A stretch of DNA of 64,000 nucleotides from Bacteroidota bacterium (GCA_021815405.1 JAKAGV010000006.1:186001-250000); one strand, 5' to 3'. Shown: positions 18,192 to 27,505, counted from the stretch's first letter. Notes: generated from the letters alone by a model not told the origin. Numbers and translations are program-made.

Positions 18192-19187
18192 CTAAACAAT
18201 TTCTCCTATAATTATTGGAGTCTCATTAGATTGTTTGGAAATTTCGAAAGCCTTTTCCACATCATTTCTATCAACAACAGCAATTAATCCAATACCTATA
18301 TTAAAGACTTTTCTCATTTCATCGTCGGATATTTTTCCTTCAGTTTGGATAAATCTGAATAAAGCGGGAACTTCCCATGCGTTCCATTCAATTTTAAGTG
18401 AGAAACCATCCGGCAGAATTCTTTTAGTGTTGCCGATAATTCCGCCGCCGGTAATGTGGGAGAATCCTTTTACCTGCAAGTTTTCTTTTAATTGAAGAAT
18501 CAATTTTAAATACGATTTATGAATTCTTAAAAGTTCATCACCGAGTGGAAGTTCCAGCCCTTCAACTTTTTCAGAAAGGCTATGTTTTTCAAGCAAAATT
18601 TTTCTTGCAAGAGAGTATCCATTTGTATGAAGACCATTAGATGAAAATCCTAAGAGTACATCTCCTTTTTCTATATTCTTTCCATTGATTACTTTTTCCT
18701 TTTCTACGATACCAACGATTGTTCCGGACATATCATATTCATCGTCGGAATAAATGCCCGGCATCTCTGCAGTCTCGCCTCCGATTAGCGCACAATTATT
18801 TTCTTTACATGCAATTGAAAATCCTTCAATAATTTTTTCTGCTGTATCGGGATTTAATTTTCCAAAAGCAAGATAATCCAAAAAGTAAACCGGCTTCGCA
18901 CCGCAAACAGCAATATCATTTACACAATGGTTTACTAAGTCCTGACCTAAAGTATTGTGTTTATTCATGGCGAATGCAATCTTTAACTTAGTGCCAACAC
19001 CGTCAACACTCGAAACGAGAACTGGATGTTTATATTCTGCCAAATCAACTTCATAAAAAGCACCAAACAATCCGATTTCAGAAAGAACATTTTTATTAAA
19101 CGTAGATTTTGCCAATGACTTAATTCTTCTAACAGTTTCATCTCCTGCTTCAATATCAACACCGGCTGACTTATAAGTATTATCCAA
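18192..19187 (-). CDS. purM: phosphoribosylformylglycinamidine cyclo-ligase (AIR synthetase)
   Basis: PurM closes the imidazole ring to make AIR in purine synthesis, using ATP. The 331-residue protein begins with the family pattern [13 protein letters not shown] and has [39 protein letters not shown] and the C-terminal [16 protein letters not shown]. It starts at TTG 19187; AAAGGAA lies about 6 nt upstream, and the next Met is 73 residues in, so the TTG is well supported. It is first in the purM-lepA-lepB block. The short length and the SAGVDIEAG beginning agree with the standard enzyme. Confidence 0.95.
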   Translation of the reverse strand: MDNTYKSAGVDIEAGDETVRRIKSLAKSTFNKNVLSEIGLFGAFYEVDLAEYKHPVLVSSVDGVGTKLKIAFAMNKHNTLGQDLVNHCVNDIAVCGAKPVYFLDYLAFGKLNPDTAEKIIEGFSIACKENNCALIGGETAEMPGIYSDDEYDMSGTIVGIVEKEKVINGKNIEKGDVLLGFSSNGLHTNGYSLARKILLEKHSLSEKVEGLELPLGDELLRIHKSYLKLILQLKENLQVKGFSHITGGGIIGNTKRILPDGFSLKIEWNAWEVPALFRFIQTEGKISDDEMRKVFNIGIGLIAVVDRNDVEKAFEISKQSNETPIIIGEIV

Positions 19188-19519
19188 ATTATTTCCTTTT
19201 GAATATTCTGTGAGAATTTTAATAAAACGGTTTTTAAAATTACAATTAAAGCATCATTGAAAAAAGTATTTGAAGACAAAATGGTGTTCAAACATTTATT
19301 GATACTTTAACAACAAAATGATTCAATGATAAATTCAACACCTACTTAGTGCAATATCTCATCCTTGAAAAAACTATGTTTCTATTTCTTACAAACTGGA
19401 AATTCAATTATCGGTTTTTATGATTTCATAAAGAATTAAAGACTGAAAATGTTGTGATTTGCGGTATGTTATTTGTGAAGGTGATGTGAAATAAAAATAA
19501 ATATATTCGGGGATAACCT
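19188..19519. other. intergenic region between divergent purM and the cytochrome gene
   Basis: 332 bp with no gene seen. It must hold promoters for both purM and the cytochrome. The last 40 bp before the cytochrome contain a GGGGATAA ribosome binding site. A stretch near 19450-19480 (TTGTGATTTGCGG..TTATTTG) loosely resembles a Bacteroidota-type promoter (TTG, then TA-n-n-TTTG), but I cannot confirm it. Confidence 0.4.
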
Positions 19520-21901
19520 ATGAATAAAATAAAATTACTAATTTCCCTTACAGTGGGAATTTTTGTTCTTTCGATGTTGACAAATACGTCAGCACAAACT
19601 GCTAAGATAATGAGAGTAGCAATGTCTCCTCGCATGGTAGGTACTATGGCTCCTGGAACCAATCCGGTTTACAGCGGTCAGCTTATCGTTGCAAAAGGGA
19701 TGAAAGTTTATCTTGCAGCAGATACAACCGGCGGCGTTAGTGCTTTTTCCTGGAGTATTACCGGTCCGGCTGGATCAAAAACTACTTTAAGCAGTACTAA
19801 TTCACAAAATGTAACCTTTGTACCAGATTCAGTAGGACAATATATCGTTAGCCTTACTGTTGGAAGTACTACGGATGCGGATACATTCACTGTTGCAACT
19901 TATATTGGTGTAAGTGGCAGCGGCGGATTAAAATGCGCAACCTGTCATGGCTCATATCCAACTCAACCAGGATATCAGCAATTTTCAGGATGGCAGCAAA
20001 CACCGCATGCTAAAATTTTCCAGCAAGGTGTTACTGGTCAGTTAGAAACTGCAAATGTAAACAACATGTTGATGGGTACATATTCATCAAGCTGTTGGAA
20101 ATGCCACACAACCGGCTGGGATCAAACTGCTAACAATGGTAACTTCGGTTATCTTTCTCATCAAAGCGGTTTTGATACTGTATGGGCTAAAACCTTCACT
20201 AAGTCCGGAAGTAGTTTCTTAATTCCGACAAACGATCAAACTGCATGGAATTTATTGACTACAAATCCGCAGTACAGCAATGCTGCGCCGTTAGCAAGTA
20301 TCGGCTGCGAAAGCTGTCATGGTCCTGGTTCAGCACATATTAGTACTTTAAATCCAAATATGATCAATCATAACCTTGATGCAGGTATTTGTCTCCAATG
20401 CCATGATGCACCAACACATCACACAATTGGGACCTACTATGAAGCATCTGTTCATGCACAACTGCCTGATGGAGCACATACTGCACAAACCGGATGTTTC
20501 CCATGCCACAGCGGCGGTGCTTATTATAAATATATTAAGAACCAGACCAATCCAGGCTGGACTAATGCAGATGGAAATATTCCTATCTCTTGTGCAACCT
20601 GCCATGATCCTCATGATGCAAATAACTTCGGACTCCGCATTGCTTCTAACATTACTTTGCAAAATGGTTTCCAAGTTACTACCGGTGGTAATGGTCAGAT
20701 TTGTATGAGATGCCATCAAGCTCGTGCTAATGGAAACACTGTTATTACCAACAAAGCTCCTTATTACGGTTTTACAAATCGTTTCGGACCACACCATGGT
20801 CCTCAAACCGATATGTTCTTTGGTCAGAATGCATATCAATACGGGGATACAACTATTACTGGTATGATGACTCACGGTTCTGTTCCTGATGCATGCGTTA
20901 CATGCCATATGGCTAATATCGGCGGAGGTAACAGTCCAAGCCACCAATGGAATATGGTAGATACTACCGGCGGAACAGCCAGAGACTTTGTTACTGGATG
21001 TGTTAGCTGCCACGGTCCAATTCAGAGCTTTAACGACATTAAAGCAAGCTCAGACTGGGACGGCAATGGTAAGATTGAAGGAGTTCAGACTGAAATCCAA
21101 GGTATGATGAATAACCTCGCTTCTTTATTACCAAAGGATAGTACCGGTGCAGTTGTTACGATGATGTCTGATTCTTTAAAAGTTAAAAACCAGCCTAATG
21201 TTATAAAAGGTATTTACACTTATGAATTTGTATTGAGCGATGGAAGTTACGGTGTACATAATGCCAAATACACAGTAGCTTTATTACAGAAAGCATTGAG
21301 CAGCCTTGGTTATACTGTACCGGTTGAGATGACTTCTTTTGCAGCCAATGCAGGAATAAACCAAGTTACTTTAAATTGGGAAACTGTTACTGAAACAAAT
21401 AACAAAGGCTTCGAAATCCAGCGTAAGATTGGAAATGCCTGGGTTACAGATGGCTTCGTAAATGGCAAAGGTAATTCAACTGAAATCTCACAATATTCTT
21501 ATATTGATAAGTTGAATGATTTTTCTGGTGGAAATGTATCTTTCAGACTAAAACAAATCGACTACAACGGAACAGCTCGTTATTCTAAGGAAGTCGAAGT
21601 TAATGTAGTTGCCGGACCGAAGGAATATACATTGTTCCAGAATTATCCTAATCCGTTCAACCCGTCAACAACAATCAAATTTGCTTTGCCATATCAAAGC
21701 AATGTAAAGATTGTTGTTTACAATATTACCGGTGAACAAGTGAAGGTTCTAGCGAATGCAAACTTAGGAGCTGGTGAACATCAAGTTGTAATGAATGCTT
21801 CTAACTTGTCTTCAGGAGTTTATTTCTATGCAATAGAAGCTACTTCTTTGGACGGTTCACATTCATTTAGAGAAACTAAGAAGATGATTCTTATGAAGTA
21901 A
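19520..21901 (+). CDS. secreted nine-heme c-type cytochrome with T9SS sorting domain
   Basis: A 793-residue exported multiheme protein. A signal peptide (to about SAQ26) precedes a PKD/Ig-like beta domain (about 45-130). Nine CxxCH heme sites follow, at residues 139, 192, 263, 291, 326, 358, 395, 459 and 494, with many extra His as possible axial ligands. Then comes an EF-hand-like loop DWDGNGKIEG (512-521) with a conserved helical tail (YGVHNAKYTVALL), a fibronectin-like segment, and the C-terminal sorting domain starting FQNYPNPFNPSTTIKF (706). T9SS export would place it on or outside the outer membrane, fitting extracellular or surface electron transfer. The strong Shine-Dalgarno, the terminator and the codon use suggest high expression. 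Confidence 0.93.
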   Translation: MNKIKLLISLTVGIFVLSMLTNTSAQTAKIMRVAMSPRMVGTMAPGTNPVYSGQLIVAKGMKVYLAADTTGGVSAFSWSITGPAGSKTTLSSTNSQNVTFVPDSVGQYIVSLTVGSTTDADTFTVATYIGVSGSGGLKCATCHGSYPTQPGYQQFSGWQQTPHAKIFQQGVTGQLETANVNNMLMGTYSSSCWKCHTTGWDQTANNGNFGYLSHQSGFDTVWAKTFTKSGSSFLIPTNDQTAWNLLTTNPQYSNAAPLASIGCESCHGPGSAHISTLNPNMINHNLDAGICLQCHDAPTHHTIGTYYEASVHAQLPDGAHTAQTGCFPCHSGGAYYKYIKNQTNPGWTNADGNIPISCATCHDPHDANNFGLRIASNITLQNGFQVTTGGNGQICMRCHQARANGNTVITNKAPYYGFTNRFGPHHGPQTDMFFGQNAYQYGDTTITGMMTHGSVPDACVTCHMANIGGGNSPSHQWNMVDTTGGTARDFVTGCVSCHGPIQSFNDIKASSDWDGNGKIEGVQTEIQGMMNNLASLLPKDSTGAVVTMMSDSLKVKNQPNVIKGIYTYEFVLSDGSYGVHNAKYTVALLQKALSSLGYTVPVEMTSFAANAGINQVTLNWETVTETNNKGFEIQRKIGNAWVTDGFVNGKGNSTEISQYSYIDKLNDFSGGNVSFRLKQIDYNGTARYSKEVEVNVVAGPKEYTLFQNYPNPFNPSTTIKFALPYQSNVKIVVYNITGEQVKVLANANLGAGEHQVVMNASNLSSGVYFYAIEATSLDGSHSFRETKKMILMK

Positions 21902-21957
21902 AGCTGCTTTTACCTAGAACAGGTTTAAGCTCAAATTTAGCTTAGAATATACTTTAT

Positions 21958-21993
21958 ACCCGGTTATGCCCTCTGTGTAACCGGGTTTTTTAT
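21958..21993 (+). terminator. intrinsic terminator of the cytochrome gene
   Basis: ACCCGGTTA (21958-21966) and TAACCGGGT (21978-21986) form a perfect 9-bp GC-rich stem with an 11-nt loop, followed by a run of T (21986-21991). It lies 57 bp after the cytochrome stop codon and insulates it from the BON gene. Confidence 0.92.
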
Positions 21994-22154
21994 TGCCTTT
22001 GAGTATATTTGATGGAATGTTGATGGACATTACAAGATAAAAACCTAATTCAACTAAGAATAAAAATGCTACGTCTAATCTGTGTAATTTGAAAATAATC
22101 TTGTTAGTATTTGATTTGGTTCTGAAAATAAAAATTAAGCAGAAAGGCAACGCA

Positions 22155-22913
22155 ATGAAAAAGGTAATTGAAAATATTGGTTTGAAGATATTATTCTTCT
22201 TTTTGGCGGCTGGCTTAATAGTGTCGTCAGCATTTGCTCAAAACAAAAGCCATAACGTTTCTCCAAAAAATGTTAAGGTCTTTGTCGAATACAAGATCCT
22301 AAAAGATAATGTATTGAATAACGCCAACATTAATGTAGACGTCAATAAAAATTATATAGTCCTTACCGGAAATGTTCCATCTTTATATGAGCGCAATTTA
22401 GCCAGAAAAGATGCAAAGGACGAATCGCACGGATATTTAATCAAGAATGATTTACAAGTTGCCGGAACAAATATTCCATCACAGACTGTTGTAAAAAATG
22501 TTCTTAATAAGATTTATAAAAACGGATTTTACGGTATATTTGATTGGGTAGACGCATCGGATACAAACGGCACAGTAACTCTTTCCGGCTGGGTGCATGA
22601 CCCGTGGCTGAAAGAGTGGTTTCAAAAGGATGCTGAAAAAGTTGCCGGCGTACGACAAATAAAAAATGAAATCCAAAATACTTTCGGTCCTGGTTATATC
22701 GGATACAGAGCCGCCTGGTTGATTTACAGCCAGCCTGAATATCAAGGTTCACAGTTTATGGTAAATCCGCCGATACATATTATTGTAAATGGAGATTCGA
22801 TAATTCTTAAAGGTCAAGTTTATACTAAAGGCGAAGGAGGATGGTTAAAAAATCTATTGGAATTTAGAACCGGCGCCTTTGATGTAAGCAATGGTCTAGA
22901 AGTAAAGAGTTAA
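22155..22913 (+). CDS. exported BON-domain repeat protein
   Basis: A 252-residue periplasmic or surface-associated protein with three BON-like units (roughly 45-110, 115-185 and 200-250). BON domains are small alpha/beta folds found in OsmY-like proteins that bind phospholipid membranes or act in envelope stress. Signal peptide: MKKVIENIGLKILFFFLAAGLIVSSAFAQ. The ATG at 22155 has GAAAGG 8 nt upstream; an upstream TTG at 22089 would spoil the signal peptide. Conserved pieces are NINVDVNKNYIVLTGNVPS, GTVTLSGWV and GDSIILKGQVY, the V-x-L-x-G strand typical of BON. It is downstream of the cytochrome but separated by a terminator, so it is a separate transcript. Confidence 0.82.
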   Translation: MKKVIENIGLKILFFFLAAGLIVSSAFAQNKSHNVSPKNVKVFVEYKILKDNVLNNANINVDVNKNYIVLTGNVPSLYERNLARKDAKDESHGYLIKNDLQVAGTNIPSQTVVKNVLNKIYKNGFYGIFDWVDASDTNGTVTLSGWVHDPWLKEWFQKDAEKVAGVRQIKNEIQNTFGPGYIGYRAAWLIYSQPEYQGSQFMVNPPIHIIVNGDSIILKGQVYTKGEGGWLKNLLEFRTGAFDVSNGLEVKS

Positions 22914-22919
22914 AAAATC

Positions 22920-23001
22920 GCTGCAGAGATTCTTATTTAATAAAGCGGGAGGAGTTCACAATTAAATAAGAATCTCTGCAGCACCATATTTCCCGCCTTT
23001 T
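22920..23001 (+). repeat. 22-bp perfect hairpin with interleaved GCGGGA/TCCCGC pairing
   Basis: The arm 22920-22941 pairs perfectly with 22961-22982 (core CTGCAGAGATTC.../...GAATCTCTGCAG). The 19-nt loop contains GCGGGA (22945-22950), which can pair with TCCCGC (22991-22996) just outside the stem. TCCCGC is followed by CTTTTC. The two pairings cross, so they form either a pseudoknot or two alternative folds. Likely roles are a terminator for the BON gene, an attenuator before hrcA, or a mobile palindrome. Confidence 0.75.
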
Positions 23002-23099
23002 CAGAAAATTGATTTAGAACGCAACGTCTACCGATAGATCTCATCTAATTTTCTATAAAATTTTAGTATATTTAACACCTAAAAACGGATAAGTTCTAT

Positions 23100-24149
23100 A
23101 TGCCAATAGATGAATTAAATGATAGAGAAAAGAATATTCTGCGTCATGTAATTCAGCAATTTATATTGACGGCAACCCCGGTCGGCTCGCAAAATATTGC
23201 CCGGAAGTTTGATCTGAAAGTTTCTCCGGCAACAATAAGAAATATTATGGCTGACCTGGAGGAATCTGGATTCATTGATCATCCGCATACTTCTGCAGGA
23301 AGAGTACCAACGGATAAAGGCTACCGGTATTACGTCGATTCACTGATGGATTTGCAGGAGCTCCGCAAATCCGAAAAAGGCATGATTAATAAAAATCTTG
23401 AAACCGGCACTCTTGATACGGAAGAATTAATAAAAATGACTTCAATGTTGTTGAGCAGCATAACTCATCAGCTTGCTTGTGTTTCCTATCCGAAGCTGGA
23501 AACCGGAACGCTGGAAAAGCTGCAAATTGTAAGTCTTACTTCATCAAGAATTTTAGTTATTATAACTATAAAATCCGGTTTGGTAAAAACAATAACACTT
23601 GAGCTTTCTTCAAGCATAAAATCGTCGCAGATAGATTCAGTTCAGAGCCTGCTGAATGAAAAGCTATCCGGTTTAACTTTTGATGAAATTAGATCAACAT
23701 TTAAAGAGCGTTTTAAGGATGTTGAAGACGAACAGAGACCGATCATAAGAGTCTTTATCGATTCCGTGGATAAAATTTTTAAGGACGAAAAGAGAAACGA
23801 TAAACTGGTAATAACCGGCGCGAAAAATATTATCAAGCAGCCGGAGTTTGATGATCCGCAAAGATTCCAGGGCATTATTGAACTCATTGAAGATAAGGAT
23901 GTAATTATTCATATTATGGAAAAGTCCGGCGACAACTCTCCGGATGATGTTTATATTTCAATCGGAAGCGAGAATGAAATGGAAATGCTTCAAGAGTACA
24001 GCTTTGTAAGCAAGGAATATAAGCTCGGCGAAATTTCAGGTTCACTGGGAATTATCGGACCGAAACGAATGGAATATTCAAGAGTAGTTGCCATTGTAGA
24101 TTACATGGCAAAAGTATTAACTGATTTTCTGAAAAATACTAATTCATAA
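23100..24149 (+). CDS. hrcA: heat-inducible transcription repressor HrcA
   Basis: HrcA represses class I heat-shock genes by binding CIRCE and is kept active by GroEL. The 349-residue protein has the N-terminal winged helix (LNDREKNILRHVIQQFILTATPVGSQNIA, then SPATIRNIMADLEESGFIDHPHTSAGRVPTDKGYRYYVD). The C-terminal half includes the dimerisation GAF-like domain and ends IGIIGPKRMEYSRVVAIVDYMAKVL, a family hallmark. Start: ATG 23100. I see no CIRCE inverted repeat (TTAGCACTC...GAGTGCTAA) upstream, so autoregulation, if any, uses another site. It is first in an hrcA-grpE-dnaJ unit. Confidence 0.96.
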   Translation: MPIDELNDREKNILRHVIQQFILTATPVGSQNIARKFDLKVSPATIRNIMADLEESGFIDHPHTSAGRVPTDKGYRYYVDSLMDLQELRKSEKGMINKNLETGTLDTEELIKMTSMLLSSITHQLACVSYPKLETGTLEKLQIVSLTSSRILVIITIKSGLVKTITLELSSSIKSSQIDSVQSLLNEKLSGLTFDEIRSTFKERFKDVEDEQRPIIRVFIDSVDKIFKDEKRNDKLVITGAKNIIKQPEFDDPQRFQGIIELIEDKDVIIHIMEKSGDNSPDDVYISIGSENEMEMLQEYSFVSKEYKLGEISGSLGIIGPKRMEYSRVVAIVDYMAKVLTDFLKNTNS

Positions 24150-24164
24150 TTAGAGGAGATGGCA

Positions 24165-24863
24165 ATGAAAAAAGATAAGAATGAAATCAAGAATCATAAT
24201 CACTTTAACAATAATAATTTAAAAACAGAGGAAGAAAATTCGTTGAAAGATATGGAGACTAATCATTCCGAATCAAACCAAAAAACAAACGGCAGCGATG
24301 AGCAAGATAAGAATTTGGTTACGGAAGAAAAACTGAATCAAGCTAAGGACAAGGTTGAACAGCTTGAAAAAGAAGTACTCGATTATAAAGATAAGCTGCT
24401 GCGTAAAGCCGCCGAGTTTGAAAATTACAAAAAGCGGACTGAGAACGACCAGCTTAATCTTATAAAATATTCGGCAGAATCTTTTATTGTGAAGCTCCTC
24501 CCGGTTGTTGATGACCTGGAACGCTCACTTCAGCATATTGATAATGCAAAAGACATTGATTCTCTTAAACAAGGAATAAAACTTGTGTATGATAAATTCG
24601 TTAAAGTTCTGAATGATCAGGGTGTAAAGCCTATTGATGCAGTCGGAAAACCATTCGATGTTCATTATCATGATGCAATGCTTCAACAGCCGGCAAAGGA
24701 TGTTGAACCGCATACAGTAATAAATGAATTAGAAAAAGGATATATGTATAAGGACAGGGTCATCAGACATTCTAAAGTAATTGTAAGTCAAGCACCTGAT
24801 GAAGAAGCAGCTCAGCCTTCCGGTTCAAATAATGTTGGTAATAAAAACAGTAAGGATAATTAG
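24165..24863 (+). CDS. grpE: nucleotide exchange factor GrpE
   Basis: GrpE releases ADP from DnaK. The 232-residue protein has a long charged N-terminus, the coiled-coil helix (KLNQAKDKVEQLEKEVLDYKDKLL), RKAAEFENYKKRTEND, VIKLLPVVDDLERSL-like VKLLPVVDDLERSLQH, and the beta-wing PFDVHYHDAMLQQPA ending KGYMYKDRVIRHSKVIVSQ. I choose ATG 24165 because AGAGGAG lies 6-7 nt upstream; ATG 24159 directly abuts the Shine-Dalgarno. It is downstream of hrcA (15 bp) and upstream of dnaJ. Confidence 0.95.
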   Translation: MKKDKNEIKNHNHFNNNNLKTEEENSLKDMETNHSESNQKTNGSDEQDKNLVTEEKLNQAKDKVEQLEKEVLDYKDKLLRKAAEFENYKKRTENDQLNLIKYSAESFIVKLLPVVDDLERSLQHIDNAKDIDSLKQGIKLVYDKFVKVLNDQGVKPIDAVGKPFDVHYHDAMLQQPAKDVEPHTVINELEKGYMYKDRVIRHSKVIVSQAPDEEAAQPSGSNNVGNKNSKDN

Positions 24864-24868
24864 ATAAT

Positions 24869-26020
24869 ATGACGAAAAGGGATTATTATGAAATATTAGG
24901 GGTGGAGAAAAATGCAAGCAAGGATGATTTGAAGAAAGCTTACAGAAAGATGGCTATGCAATATCATCCTGACAGGAATCCCGACAACAAAGATGCTGAA
25001 GAAAAGTTTAAAGAAGCCGCCGAAGCTTATGAAATATTAAGCGACGACGATAAGCGCGCAAGATATGACCGGTTCGGTCATGAAGGAATTAAAGCGAATG
25101 GTTATGGTTCGCCTGGCTTCACGGATATAAATGACATCTTCTCTCACTTCTCAGATATCTTCGGAGGAGGAGGCTCTATATTCGACGACTTCTTTGGCGG
25201 AAGTCAGCGCTCTCGCGGAAGAAGACACAGCACCGGAGTCCCAGGATCGGATCTTAGAGTCAACTTAAAACTTACTCTTGAAGAAATCGCTTCTGGTGTT
25301 TCGAAAAAAATAAAAATAAAGAAACAAGTAAAATGCTCGCAATGCAGCGGCACCGGTGCAGAAGCCGGAACATCAACAAAGACTTGCCCTGTTTGCCATG
25401 GTTCCGGTGAAGTTAAGACTGTTTCGCGCTCGGTGTTCGGTCAGTTCGTAAATATTTCTGTCTGCAGCAACTGCAACGGCGAAGGTAACGTTGTCGATAC
25501 TCCCTGTAAGAAATGTATGGGCGACGGAAGAATAAATGACGAAGCAACAATTTCAATAAATGTTCCTCCAGGCGTTCATGATGGAAGCTACATGACTTTA
25601 CGCGGCGAAGGGAATTCAGGAAAGCGCGGCGGACAAGCGGGAGATATCGTAGTTGTATTCCAGGAAATTCAACACGAATATTTTCAGCGTGAAGGTGACG
25701 ACATTATTTACGATCTATTCATAAGCTTTCCAACCGCTGTTTTAGGGGCTGAAGTTGAGGTACCAACATTAAACGGCAGAGCTGTTCTGAAAATAGAGGC
25801 TGGTACACAACCAGGAAAGCTTTTAAAGATGCGTGATAAAGGTATAAAGCATCTGAACCAGTCGGGGCATGGCGACCAATTGGTAAGAGTAAATATTGAA
25901 ATCCCGAGAAAGCTATCTTCTAAGGAAAAGGAACTCTTAAAGGAGCTTTCTGAACAACAGAATTTTAAAAAATCATCAAGCTCGGACGAAAAGAATTTCT
26001 TTAAGAGATTTTCGTTTTAA
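24869..26020 (+). CDS. dnaJ: chaperone protein DnaJ
   Basis: DnaJ delivers substrates to DnaK and stimulates its ATPase. The 383-residue protein has the J domain (5-70) with HPD in YHPDRNP. A Gly/Phe-rich region (80-125) follows, then four CxxCxGxG zinc repeats (CSQCSGTG, CPVCHGSG, CSNCNGEG, CKKCMGDG) and the two substrate-binding beta domains. This is a full type I DnaJ. It starts 5 bp after grpE. dnaK is not in this window, so the chaperone set is split. Confidence 0.96.
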   Translation: MTKRDYYEILGVEKNASKDDLKKAYRKMAMQYHPDRNPDNKDAEEKFKEAAEAYEILSDDDKRARYDRFGHEGIKANGYGSPGFTDINDIFSHFSDIFGGGGSIFDDFFGGSQRSRGRRHSTGVPGSDLRVNLKLTLEEIASGVSKKIKIKKQVKCSQCSGTGAEAGTSTKTCPVCHGSGEVKTVSRSVFGQFVNISVCSNCNGEGNVVDTPCKKCMGDGRINDEATISINVPPGVHDGSYMTLRGEGNSGKRGGQAGDIVVVFQEIQHEYFQREGDDIIYDLFISFPTAVLGAEVEVPTLNGRAVLKIEAGTQPGKLLKMRDKGIKHLNQSGHGDQLVRVNIEIPRKLSSKEKELLKELSEQQNFKKSSSSDEKNFFKRFSF

Positions 26021-26043
26021 TAAAATAATAATAGAGGAAGCTG

Positions 26044-26544
26044 ATGCTTCAGAAAATTTCTATCAAGACCGGTTTTACAAAAACTGAAATTAGGGTTATT
26101 GTTTTTTTATTATTTACTCTTGCGGCAGGTTTCAGCTATGTAACTTTTTTTGAGCCGAGAGATAATTCCGATTACAAAAAATTTGATTACTCAGAGCAGG
26201 ACAGCCTTTTCCTTAACGCCGGGAGTGAAGAAGATTCAACTGGATTAAGCGGAACATTTGCGGTAGAAGAAAAATCATCTTCAGCAGAAATTCTTGAACT
26301 GGATAAAAAGAATTTCTCATCGATTCCTCCTAAAAAAATACCCGCTGAAAAAAGTGTCAACTTAAATACAGCCAGTATAGATTTAATTACAACTCTTCCA
26401 GGGATCGGAAAAAAGACTGCACAGCGATTAATTGAATTTAGGAACAGCATTGGTAAATTTACCAGCTATGAAGACCTGCTTCAGGTAAAAGGCATTGGAA
26501 ATTCAAGGTTAGAAAAAATAAAAAAGTACGCTTATATTAAATAA
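26044..26544 (+). CDS. membrane-anchored ComEA-like helix-hairpin-helix protein
   Basis: A 166-residue protein with one N-terminal membrane span (about 15-38), a low-complexity Ser/Glu-rich spacer, and a C-terminal tandem helix-hairpin-helix DNA-binding domain (about 103-165): VNLNTASIDLITTLPGIGKKTAQRLIEFR and FTSYEDLLQVKGIGNSRLEKIK. This is the ComEA pattern: the protein binds incoming double-stranded DNA at the membrane during competence. ComEA-like proteins also occur in species with no known competence, so uptake is not proved. It follows dnaJ after 23 bp and precedes the PilM-like gene, another possible pilus or DNA-uptake part. Confidence 0.85.
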   Translation: MLQKISIKTGFTKTEIRVIVFLLFTLAAGFSYVTFFEPRDNSDYKKFDYSEQDSLFLNAGSEEDSTGLSGTFAVEEKSSSAEILELDKKNFSSIPPKKIPAEKSVNLNTASIDLITTLPGIGKKTAQRLIEFRNSIGKFTSYEDLLQVKGIGNSRLEKIKKYAYIK

Positions 26545-26572
26545 GCGCATTTAAAATAATCATAGAGAAATA

Positions 26573-27499
26573 ATGACAGGTTTTGAAAATCATGCGGGGA
26601 TTACAATTTCAAGCTCGAAGATTCAGCTTGTGGAAATTATTTTTAAGAGCGGCAGGTTCTATCTGAACAATGTTGATGAAGCTTATTTTAATGAGCCTGT
26701 AAATTTTGAAAACGATAAAGAAACCAAAATCTCGTTCCAGATACAAGGCGCATTAAATGAAATCCTTATAAAGAAGCCGCTGCAAAGCCGTAACGTTTCT
26801 TTTGCACTTCCGTTTGAGTTATTCAGTTCAGTTCAAGTACCATACGATAACACATTACTTCCACAGGATATCGAAGAAGAATTGCGCTGGGAATTTTCTG
26901 TGCTTTATCCATTTATTTCGGCTAAGGATTTGGCAATCCAATACATCGAAGTCGAAAAAAATAATTTTACAAACTACAACTCCGTTATAGCAATTGGGAT
27001 TCAAAGAAAATTCATTCAACTATTCCATAACTTCAGCAATAACAATAATCTCAAATTAAATTTTATCGACAGCATACATACAGCATCAGAAAGAGCATTG
27101 ACAGTTAATTATCCGCAGGCAACGAGAGGATTGAACCTAAGCATCTACTTCAGCAGCAGGCACCTTTCGCTTTTATTTTCATTAGATGGTAAGCCGGTAT
27201 GGTTTAAAGTAATTCCTTTAAATGATGCTGGTGAAATTCCTACTGTGCTTTTCGAAGAGACGGCTTTGCAGGAATCATTTAAATTGAATCGTGACCAGAT
27301 TGATAATGCCTTTATATGCGGCGAAGAAGTTTCCGAAACAATTATAAAAGCATTGGAAGATGTACTTGGTATTGACTTCATCTACTTTAATCCATTCGAT
27401 AAAATTAATCCTGACCCGAAACTCTTTGACAATAAGTATTATGTAGAAAAAAATAACTCCTTCTCCCCTGCTGCGGGTGTTGCTTTGCGGCTTGCTTGA
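26573..27499 (+). CDS. PilM-like actin-fold protein
   Basis: A 308-residue protein that resembles type IV pilus assembly protein PilM. Supporting points are the early GITISSSKIQLVEI strand pair, ALPFELFSSVQVP, EEELRWEFSVLYPF (the PilM membrane-association region), and the C-terminal IDFIYFNPFDKI...FSPAAGVALRL, which matches the PilM ending. Glycine-rich ATP-binding loops are weaker than in true PilM, so it may not bind ATP. No pilN, pilO, pilP or pilQ follows; rsmD comes next. It could be an orphan PilM or a degenerate relative. Confidence in the fold is good; in function, low. Confidence 0.68.
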   Translation: MTGFENHAGITISSSKIQLVEIIFKSGRFYLNNVDEAYFNEPVNFENDKETKISFQIQGALNEILIKKPLQSRNVSFALPFELFSSVQVPYDNTLLPQDIEEELRWEFSVLYPFISAKDLAIQYIEVEKNNFTNYNSVIAIGIQRKFIQLFHNFSNNNNLKLNFIDSIHTASERALTVNYPQATRGLNLSIYFSSRHLSLLFSLDGKPVWFKVIPLNDAGEIPTVLFEETALQESFKLNRDQIDNAFICGEEVSETIIKALEDVLGIDFIYFNPFDKINPDPKLFDNKYYVEKNNSFSPAAGVALRLA

Positions 27500-27505
27500 A
27501 AAATA

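Noticed and set aside
20348-21013. A long open frame (221 residues) on the minus strand across the cytochrome gene
   Set aside because: The plus-strand frame has nine CxxCH sites, a signal peptide and a sorting domain; the antisense frame has no motif and is a shadow.
22914-23099. A CIRCE operator before hrcA
   Set aside because: I looked for TTAGCACTC-N9-GAGTGCTAA and found only the unrelated 22-bp hairpin.
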